Origin: Triangularia verruculosa
Lineage: Eukaryota; Ascomycota; Sordariomycetes; Sordariales; Podosporaceae
DNA length: 64,000 nucleotides
Direction of reading: 5' to 3'
Assembly (NCBI GenBank): GCA_033296885.1
Contig: MU863877.1
Coordinates: 496,001 to 560,000 of the forward strand
This document shows positions 56,146 through 64,000 of the stretch, piece by piece (the stretch's first letter is position 1; each line of letters begins with the position of its first letter). Position numbers and translations under genes: made by a program. The notes under the pieces are model-generated. The model was not told the DNA's origin and did not search any database. It was given only the letters and a program-made list of their open reading frames with translations.

Positions 56146-56462
56146 GTTGTTGAGAGGTTGTATGAGGGGTTTAGAGATTGGGTTGCCGTTGTTGGAAAGA
56201 GTGAAGCTGTCTCGAAGTCAGGCTTGGCATGTGCAATCATACAGGGGTCCGGTATTGGATACGGTGGTGTTTATCGGCGACCCGCTCTCACCTTGGAGGG
56301 TGGGGGCACGTCAAAGCTTCGAAGAACTGTAAATGCCAATCCCTGTCTTGGTATCAAATCTCATTGTAATTTAAGCTTTTGTATGTTTTCGATTCTGATC
56401 AATCCAGGATCTGAAAATACGACTGAGAGGCATCTTGATGACCTCACTTCCAGTTTCAAACA
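56146..56462. other. Bidirectional promoter region GRASP/TGS1
   Basis: 317 bp between divergent starts; no gene seen. Short enough that both genes probably share regulatory sequence. Confidence 0.45.
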
Positions 56463-57589
56463 ATGGGTAACGAACAGTCAGTACCTGAGGACATCTCAGA
56501 ATCTGAGAGCCCTGCACGATGGAAGGAAGGCTCCACACCACCGCGACCACCGCGCTCACCAATCAAACGCGCTGCCAGTTCAAGACCACTTGGTACCATC
56601 ATACAACCTCACAGCAGCCGAGTCTCCAAGAGGACTTCTAAGAAGAGAAAAGGAGACAAGAAGAACGGCAGAGAGCTTATGCTCGACGAAAAACAGATCG
56701 ATGTTCCAGAAACATCTATAGAGCCAGTACTGGAGCCCGAACAAGAGCCTGAACAGATCAAGATGTCGATTATGAAACCAGTCGACGGAAAGCTGCCACT
56801 TACAGACGAATGTCTTCACTACGACGACGTGCTCGAAGTACCGTCAAACCTTCAAAAGTAAGTGTCATATCTCGTTTGGCAAGTTCATGCAGCTAACGTT
56901 TATTCTGAAGGTATTTCCATCAGCGGTATTCAATCTTCAATTTTTACGATCATGACATCCGTCTCACCAATGATGCCTGGTTTGGCGTAACCCCTGAGCC
57001 TCTCGCATCGAGGCTCGCCAGCGACTTGCCTTCACATCTCTACTCTACACCAAGGCGGACAACCATCGTCGATCTATTTGGCGGTGCAGGCGGTAATACC
57101 ATCGCCTTTGCTCTCTCGGGAAAATGGGATCATGTCATTTCCATTGAGCGCGATGCCTCCACTCTGGCATGCGCTCAACACAACGCCGAGGTGTATGGCG
57201 TCGCGGAATACATCACTTTCATCCATGGGGACTGCCTCGACTTCTTAGACCGTCTAAAGAACCATCCAGAAACACTTGATCCCTCTCTACGAGAGAAGTG
57301 CAGTATTGATGATACGGTGCTCTTTGCCTCACCACCATGGGGAGGAGTAGATTACAAGGAGCAAGAGGTTTTTGATCTGAGCACCATGGAACCGTATAAT
57401 CTTGAGGTTTTACATCAGGCCTGCAGCCCAATGGAGCATGTCTTGTACCTGCCCAGGACGAGCGATTTGAGGCAGATTGCCAAATTGGCCCCAGAAGGTG
57501 AGCAGATAGAGGTGGTACAGTACTGTATGGAAGGAGCGAGTAAGGCGATGGTGGCATTGATCCCAGCAGCAGCATCACAAACGACATAG
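56463..57589 (+). CDS. TGS1: Trimethylguanosine synthase TGS1
   Basis: SAM-dependent methyltransferase that converts the m7G cap of snRNA, snoRNA and telomerase RNA to trimethylguanosine. Exons 56463-56857 and 56911-57589 (53-nt GTAAGT intron, phase 2) give 357 aa. The first ~110 residues are Lys/Arg/Glu-rich with a basic nuclear-type patch (KRTSKKRKGDKK). The catalytic domain starts at KYFHQRYSIFNFYD and has the SAM loop VDLFGGAGGNTIAFA (about 185-199), the acidic strand end ISIERD, HGDCLDFL, and the substrate-cap motif FASPPWGGVDY (about 270-280), whose Trp stacks on the m7G. Length and motifs fit fungal Tgs1. No defect seen. Confidence 0.94.
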
Positions 57590-57963
57590 CTATCCTGATA
57601 ACACTTTAGTTCAGACCATAGATACCCTGTAATACCGTAAAGAATGAGCCTTTGTTGTACGAGGCTTGCATCGAAGGTGTTGAACCCGATTATGTAATCT
57701 TCAACCAGGATCTACTTGCCTCGCAAACAAGGCATGAAAAGTGGGTCGCAGCTGTCGTTGCCTCACAAGCCAAGCACGGACGGGATGGTCCAACAACACT
57801 GACCTCGCCGTTGGCCAACTCAAACATCAAGCTCCAGTAATTGCGCGCGCCCTGAAATCTAGCAACCTTTCAACTTTGGTGTTGGCATTGCTCTCGAATT
57901 ATTACCGACGACCTCGCAAACGCATCCTATCCGTGCCGGCAGCTCCAATTCCAACCCGTCAAT
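57590..57963. other. Short intergenic region TGS1 to V-ATPase f
   Basis: About 375 bp in tandem orientation. A 62-codon frame at 57652-57840 is unrecognised; most of this is the TGS1 3' UTR and the next promoter. Confidence 0.5.
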
Positions 57964-58354
57964 ATGAAGCCGATCGTTGGCGCCGTGCAGGCATGGTCTT
58001 GGTGAGACCCTCCGAGTCCTCGAATATCATACGAGAAATTGCGCTAACAATACACCGCAGCGTTGTGATTTCGCTCTTCGCCCTTGTCGTTCTCGGTGTT
58101 CTCGGTGTTCTCTTCAAAGGCAACCACCCAGAGCTTGTCGGTGGCGATGAAGACCCCAAGAACGGACCAGAGGTCGCCTCTACTATCTTCACTGCGATCA
58201 TCATCTACATCGTATGTTGCGCCAATACCCGCGGAGTATCGAATATATGGGACCGACATGGCTAACAGTGCTTTACCAGGGTTTCATTGTCTTCTGTGGC
58301 TTCCAAGGCCTTCTGCACGTACGTCAAAGCCGGCGAGGCACGATTGCGCTATAA
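57964..58354 (+). CDS. V-ATPase Vo subunit f (RNASEK / yeast YPR170W-B homologue)
   Basis: Tiny membrane subunit of the vacuolar proton pump. Three exons: 57964-58001, 58061-58211 and 58280-58354, with all phases matching (2, then 0), encode 87 aa against 85 in yeast. It begins MKPIVGAVQAWSCVVIS. The first helix is SLFALVVLGVLGVLF, followed by a conserved-type luminal loop (KGNHPELVGGDEDP...GPEVA), then a second helix TIFTAIIIYIGFIVFCGFQGLL and a short basic tail ending RRGTIAL. Family landmarks are AW-C in the N-terminal segment, NHP/NHE in the loop and FCGFQ in helix 2. It is easy to miss because its exons are as short as 38 nt. Confidence 0.85.
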
Positions 58355-59327
58355 GAGATAGACGACGAGGACGGAACGAGAACATTGAATTATTCACGGA
58401 TTATGGCGTTTTTTTGGGTTGCGGTGGCGAAGCATTTGCGTATTTTTGCTGCCCTTGGGATGGGGAGGGTTGCTGTAACATAGCATATTGTGGTGGGAAT
58501 TGGTGGTTTAGGGCGCTGGCTTGTGTTCATACCATGTAAGGAATTACTACTTCACCCATAGAGATGGAGAGCTAGAGGTTGGCTTTTCTACTAGGTTTCG
58601 TTGTTCTCAGCAAGTACTGTAATGATACTTTTGGCGCAACCTCCTCCTCCTCAAGGTGGGGTTTGGCTTCTCAGCAGGGGCATTGCCCTTCAAATATCAT
58701 CACAACTTTAGGAACAATCGGACAGCGATTTTCATATATCACACTTGACGTCGTCTTGCATGTCTGCCACGTTTTGTGGTTGGCGTGGAGGATGGTGGTT
58801 GGGGTTGCTTGGCGAGCTGAAAACACACACTTCCTAATCGGGAATGCTGGTTGCACTCCTGTTGTCGCGATTCTCATGTCGTTCCTGGGAACATTTAGGC
58901 ATCGCAGGCTCCAAGGTCAAGATTTCGGCCAAAAAATCCATCTATTTTACAACGTTTTTAGGCAGAGCGGGCATCACGGGATCTCGCGCCTTGTTCGTGT
59001 GGAGATCCTCAGCTGTCTCTTAGGCAGCACACCCCCTTAGCCTGGTGTGACGTGACAAGGGGCAAGGAACCATCAACACACCTGCATCCCAGATCCTAAA
59101 CACACTCCCAACAAAGGTTTCGAAGAGCCCTCAACAAAAGCAACCTCATATTTAAATACTATCCTCCCGACTGTCACTTTTACTCATCTCAATCATCTTT
59201 CAAGTTTGCCTCATCGGACACGCAATAGCTCGCCATCTCAACCGGCGGTCCAACCCTATTTCGTCTTACTCAATTGGCTTCAGATCCGGAACTTTTCTTT
59301 CAGATACAAAAGCACATATTTTTCAAA
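58355..59327. other. Intergenic, no supported gene
   Basis: About 970 bp including the leader of the large ankyrin gene. A 153-codon plus-strand frame at 58579-59040 is unrecognised and has no clear start context. Confidence 0.5.
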
Positions 59328-62300
59328 ATGACCACCAGCACAGTCTCGGCCCTGCCCGTTCCTCTTACAGAGCTTCCCAAACACCTTGCTCAACACCCAG
59401 ACACACCAGTTACGCAGCTATTTGAGCCGTACCGCAAGTATGAAGCTCACTTGCGTGAGACCTTTGCCCAAGATCCCTCCCATGAGCTTCTGAAGGACCA
59501 TCACGTCAATGTCCTTCCCCTTTTCACAGAGGATACTGCCAGCCTCAACATCAGAGCCCGCAACTTGGCGGCCGAGTCCAAAGAGGAGCGGTCCAGATAC
59601 ATCATGCCATTGCCAAAAGAGCTGCGACGCCCCCATGGCTCTCCGGCAACTGTCCGGGACCTCAAGGAGTTCCGTCGCAACTTCAATGTCTTTTCTGAGT
59701 CCTCACTCGTTGAGATGGACTGGTGAGTGGCCGCGAAATATACACTGCTTTGAATCAAAATGCTAACACACGCTTCTAGGAGCAACGTGGTTGCAGCTGG
59801 TTCCTCCGTGGTGAACTGCTTGTTGCCAGTACCTGCCGAGTACAGCCGCAACAAGAGAACGCTTCGCGAGTTTTATCACGAGAAGTTCTCTCCGGCGTCT
59901 GATGTCGATTTGTTCCTCTACGGCCTTACGGAGGAGCAGGCCATTGAGAAGATCAAGGACATCGAGGCCCGAGTCCGTGATTCTCTGCTTACCGAGACCA
60001 CCACGGTCAGAACCAAGAACGCCATCACCATTTGCAGCCAGTATCCCACTCGCCACATTCAGATCGTTCTTCGGATCTACAACTCGGTATCTGAGATTTT
60101 GACCGGATTCGACATTGACTGCTCCGGGGCTGCATACGACGGCAGTCAGGTCTATTGCACTCCTCGCGCTCTCCAATCTTATTTGACTCAGATCAACCAC
60201 ATCGATCTCACTCGCCGCAGTCCGTCCTACGAGAATCGCCTCTCCAAGTACTCTCATCGAGGATTTGAGGTGTACTGGCCAGATCTTGACCGGTCTCGAA
60301 TCGACCCAACCATTTTCGAACGGAGCTTTCAGCGGACGCTTGGACTGGCAAGGCTTTTAGTCTTGGAACGCCTCCCTACCCAAGGTGCTAGAGAGACCTA
60401 CACTGATCAGCGCCGCAGGGAGCGAGGTAGACCGGCAATCGATCGCTATCGCCGGAATATTCACAAGCTCTGGGGTAACATCAAGGATGACCACGAGGAC
60501 GAGGTCGCGGACTGGGCCCTGGAAGATGACGTCTCTAACTACCACACCTTCACGATTCCCTATGGAACTAAGTACCACGCCAAGAAGATTGAGAAGCTGT
60601 GCTACACGAGGGATTTGCTGCTCAACGCCGAGTGGAATCAGAAAAAGGACAGGGAGGTGTATCTTCATCGTCATCCTGCTTTCTTTGGACGGGTGGAGGA
60701 CGTTGTTAATGACTGCTGCGGATTCTGTCCTGTTCCCACCACCGACCAGGAGAAGGAGATTGCAGCGGAGGAGGAGAAGTACTTTGTCTCTGGCAAGATC
60801 TCTTTCCTCCGGGATGACCCGGGCAGACAGGCAATCGGCTCGTTCAACCCGCTGACGGATGATGACTGGACCGAGATGGCGTACGTTGGCAACACCGCTC
60901 GCCTTTGCCAGGCAATTGTGGATGGCGATGCTGAGCATGTTGCGGACTGGCTTGCTCAAGAAGGTGTTGACCCCAACACTCGCGATTACACTGGGCGCAC
61001 GCCTCTTCATCTTGCCGTAATGACCTCTACCCCAGAGATTGTTCGCCTTCTTGTTGATGCGGGCGCTAGGCTCGTCGCGCGTCTCGCTGACGGACGGACG
61101 GCGCTTCACCTTGCTGCTTCTCGTGGAAATGTCGAGATTGTCCAGATCCTCATGAACAAGAGTGTTGCCAATGAGGCGGAGCATGAGGAGAAGGAGGAGA
61201 AGCGCAAGAAGGAGAATGCTGCGAACAAGTCCGAGGAGGACAAGATGGATGTGGATGATGACAAAGAGGAGGAAAAAGAGGAGGACGATGAGGATGAGGA
61301 TGAGGATGACGACGGTGAGATGATTGATGGCGAAGAGTCCGACGATGAGGGACGGACTACCACCAGCGGGTTTGTCAAGGTCGGCAAGGATGCTGCCGCT
61401 GCAGATGAGCTGGCTTTGGAAGAGGCAGAGGAGGAGCCTGACTTCTACGATGTTAATGTCATCGCTTGGGACACCCCCTGCTCTGCCCTTCATTTCGCTA
61501 TTATCGAGGGTCACTGTGAGGTCGTCAAAACGTTGTGCCAGGCAAGTTATCCTAAATGATGGATGTTGAGAAAACAGTACTAATGTTTCTGCAGGAGTAT
61601 GGTGCCGATGTTCTGCTGCCCGTCAAGTTCCTGAATAATAACAAGACACCGTATGGGGCTCTTCTCACTCTCGTGCTCGCCCTTGTTCTTCCTGTTGAAA
61701 AGGCGAGGGAGATGGCCAAGACACTCTTAAGCCTTGGAGCGACCTCAGCCCAGGCAGATTTGAACGGTGTTACTGCCTTCCACCGTTATGTTGAGGAGAA
61801 CGCCGAGTCGCTACTCGCCACTCTCTGGGAGCAAGATCCGATCGGAACCAAAACGGCCATCAACCACATCAGCATGCGTGACCAGTACTCGACTGCCGAG
61901 ACCGCTCTTGGTGTTGCTGTCAAGAAGGGCAATCTCGCTTTGGTTCTCCAGCTGCTCGATCATGGTGCAGTGCCTCAAATTGACTTTGAGACTTGGCTCA
62001 AGTCTGCAAAACAATCAGCAGGCATCGAGAAGAACCTTAGCAATTTGGAAGGCAACAAGAAGATGTACAACGAGATGACAGAACAGCCACTTATTCTCGC
62101 CCTCAATTCCTCCAATCCTGCTTCGGCTCTTGAACTGCTCAAGGCTGGCGCTGATCCCAACGTCGTGACAATGGAGAGCCACAAGCAGATGGGACGTACT
62201 TGGTCTACAGTCGTGAACGGGGAATCTGCGCTCGATCTCGTGGACAGCTACCTCAAGCGCCTCAAGGAGTTTCTTGACAAGAAGAAGGAGGACCCCAAGG

Positions 62301-64000
62301 CCCCCGAGATTCGCGACGATCTTGACAGTTGGCTCACTCAATACACAGCAGGGTCGTATCAACATACGGTGGCGTCTTCCAAGATCGCCGAGATGAAGAA
62401 GGCGCAGGACGATCAGATGAAGCAGTACAAGAAGGATCTTCTTGATACCAAGGAGGAGCCCGGTACAGCTGAAAAGAGGGCTGCGGTCTTGCAAGTCTTT
62501 GTCAGTTTGGCGAAGGTCAAGCAGGCTCTTGTCGAGAAGGGGGCGAAGACATTCGGAGAGCTTTTCCCGGCATACAAGACTCCTGACCCGTTCGCTGATC
62601 GGCCGTACAACTATGCGCAACCTGCCACGATTAAGCAGCCAGTGGTGGACCCGACCAAATCCGTGTTCTCGTTCCATAATGTCCCTGATGTGACAGACGC
62701 GAGACACCCTGCCTACGTCAAGCTCTTTGAATGTGCTTGGACCGGGGATCTTGAGGGCATCAAAAAGCTCTGCTTGACCTCATGGGATGAAGAAAAGACC
62801 CAGGCACCGCTCAAGATTGCCGTGTGGGATCTCAAGGGCAATTCTCCCTTCTCGCTGGCCTACTTCCGCGGCCACCTTGATGTTGCCAAGGCAATCCTCG
62901 AGATTGTGCACGCTCAGTACACACCAATTGAGAAGCCTGAGGCTGAGTACCGAATGCAGGCCACTGATCCTTACGCGGATGATTGCTCAATGTACTCTGA
63001 CGAGGAGTCGGTCTGCAGCGACGGATCTGGGCCCGACGTCTACAGGCACATTGTGGGAGGGCAGTTCACCATCGAAAACATAGGTGAAGTTTCGATGAAG
63101 GTGAAGAGTCATACCAAGCCTTCCGAGATTCTGTACAGAAACTATCTCAAGCCCGGTGAAAGCGGTCGGGGATATGGCCTACTCTCTCGTAAGTTCCTGG
63201 GCTGTTTTCTTCTGTTGCTGTGGTGTAACTGACCAGTGTTCACAGGTGCTGTTTTCGCCAATGATATGCCAGCGCTCAAGTACGTGCTTGATCTTTGCGA
63301 GCGATTTCATGGTGCCACCGGCGACAAGCCTAGTATCTATTCGTTCCCCGACTCGGTCTTCAAGCTCGCTATCCAGAGAGGTCACACTGAGCTTCTGGCG
63401 GAGATCATCAGGCGTACCGGTGCTGGCCTGCCTCTCGAGGAGTTTGTCAGGAACACGGGTGTTGAGATTGCCGAGAAGCCCACCTACTATCAGGGATTGA
63501 CCGTGTACGGGAAGAAGAGAAAGGACTGGGCGACTCAGGGTCGTAACTTAGCTCCGGGTGCGCGTGGCCTTGAGAGTTCGCCCTTGCTGATTGCTGCCCA
63601 GTCCGCTCAGATTGCCAGCGTGGAATGGTTCCTCAGCGATGCGCCGTTGAGGCACTATCTTTCCTTCTGCAAGAGCAAGGCGGCGAGGGAGGACGTCAGG
63701 ATCAAGCACCTGGGGCAGTCGAAGGGTGGATTCGAAGGTGCTATCTCGAAGTGGCTGTCGGACAACAGTGACTTGGCCCTCCACGCGGCAGTCTATGCTC
63801 CTCCATCTCAGAGGGCGATCGACTTGGTGGAATATCTCATCAAGGTCCGCCCCGAGTCCATTGACACCAAAGATGCAAACGGAGCTACACCTTTGATGGG
63901 AGCTTGCAAACTTGGCCGCGTCGAGATCGCAAAGCTTCTCGTCGATGCTGGCGCGGACCAAAAGACCAAGGATAGCAACTGGGACAACCTCTTGCACGCC
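59328..64000 (+). CDS. Large ankyrin-repeat protein with predicted nucleotidyltransferase-like N-terminal region, partial
   Basis: Exons 59328-59722, 59780-61541, 61595-63188 and 63246 to the right edge; 1502 codons are visible and the C-terminus is missing. Residues ~133-260 carry the spaced marks of the pol-beta nucleotidyltransferase fold: G139-S140 (AAGSSVVNCLLP), D173-x-D175 (SDVDLFLYG) and D243-x-D245 (GFDIDCSG), with predicted strands AITI and RHIQIVLRIY between. A basic region with RRRERGRPAIDRYRR follows. Two clear ankyrin repeats (GRTPLHLAV..., GRTALHLAASRGN) lie at about 560-620, then a ~60-residue Asp/Glu insert, then further repeats (SALHFAIIEGHCEVV; ALELLKAGADPN; GATPLMGACKLGRVEIAKLLVDAGAD near the edge). 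Intron 2 has a GC donor (CAG|GCAAGT). The start is the ATG preceded by CAAA. The ankyrin call is certain; enzyme activity is inferred. Confidence 0.85.

Noticed and set aside
61106..61387. Ser-rich minus-strand frame
   Set aside because: It is the complement of the Asp/Glu-coding tract of the ankyrin gene.
1..64000. CRISPR arrays, bacterial-type operons, insertion sequences or intact transposons
   Set aside because: None seen. Introns, 5S type and gene content are eukaryotic, and no transposase or reverse-transcriptase motifs were noticed.

Overview
The window is nuclear DNA of a filamentous ascomycete, most likely a Sordariomycete close to Sordariales. The reasons are short introns (about 50-75 nt) with GTAAGT/GTATGT donors, a lone 5S rRNA gene whose sequence is recognisably of the Neurospora type, a Zn(II)2Cys6 regulator, and a set of single-copy fungal housekeeping genes. 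The species assignment is inference; no search was run. Most genes are split, so gene models were built by joining open frames at splice sites with matching phase; exon limits are given in each entry.

Layout. 1-10.3 kb: 3' part of an AP endonuclease APN1 gene (minus), a 1345-residue F-box protein ending in a CaaX prenylation box (plus), a pyrimidine-rich 14-bp tandem array, a tRNA-like element, and a conserved-looking mitochondrial protein of unknown function (minus). 10.6-19.2 kb: a small disordered protein, a stand-alone MoCo-sulfurase-type (MOCOS N-terminal) enzyme (minus), a long stretch without a convincing gene carrying a second kind of tRNA-like sequence, and a GPI-anchored Cu-only superoxide-dismutase-like protein (minus). 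21.5-22.8 kb: a gene-like frame broken by two in-frame TAG codons. 23.7-33.4 kb: a run rich in mitochondrial genes: SOD-fold mitoribosomal protein mS42/mS43 type, an unknown 403-residue protein, the thiamine pyrophosphate carrier TPC1, a MIC26/MIC27 cristae-organising protein, and the intermediate peptidase OCT1. 34.4-36 kb: an unknown nuclear-looking protein with CxxC pairs. 36-46.5 kb: gene-poor DNA with a second copy of the first tRNA-like element, the 5S rRNA gene and a predicted small cysteine-rich membrane protein. 46.6-48.1 kb: Zn2Cys6 regulator. 50.8-58.4 kb: an orphan open frame, a DUF202 membrane protein, OST2/DAD1, GRASP (GRH1), TGS1 and a tiny V-ATPase subunit f gene. 59.3-64 kb: a very large ankyrin-repeat protein, cut by the right edge.

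The best candidate for something undescribed is the last gene. Upstream of its ankyrin repeats it has a segment with the spaced G-S, D-x-D and D-x-D signature of the DNA polymerase beta-type nucleotidyltransferase fold, fused to ankyrin repeats and a strongly acidic insert. Other points of interest are two GC-AG introns whose reading phase excludes the nearby GT alternatives, the pair of tRNA-derived repeats with differences biased to C-to-T/G-to-A, and the F-box/CaaX combination.

How the genes work together: there is no operon or biosynthetic cluster. Several adjacent genes are divergent pairs sharing a short upstream region (MIC26-type/OCT1, GRASP/TGS1). The mitochondrial genes cover import processing (OCT1), cofactor import (TPC1), translation (mS42/43) and cristae (MIC26/27); OST2, GRASP and V-ATPase f serve the secretory and vacuolar system.
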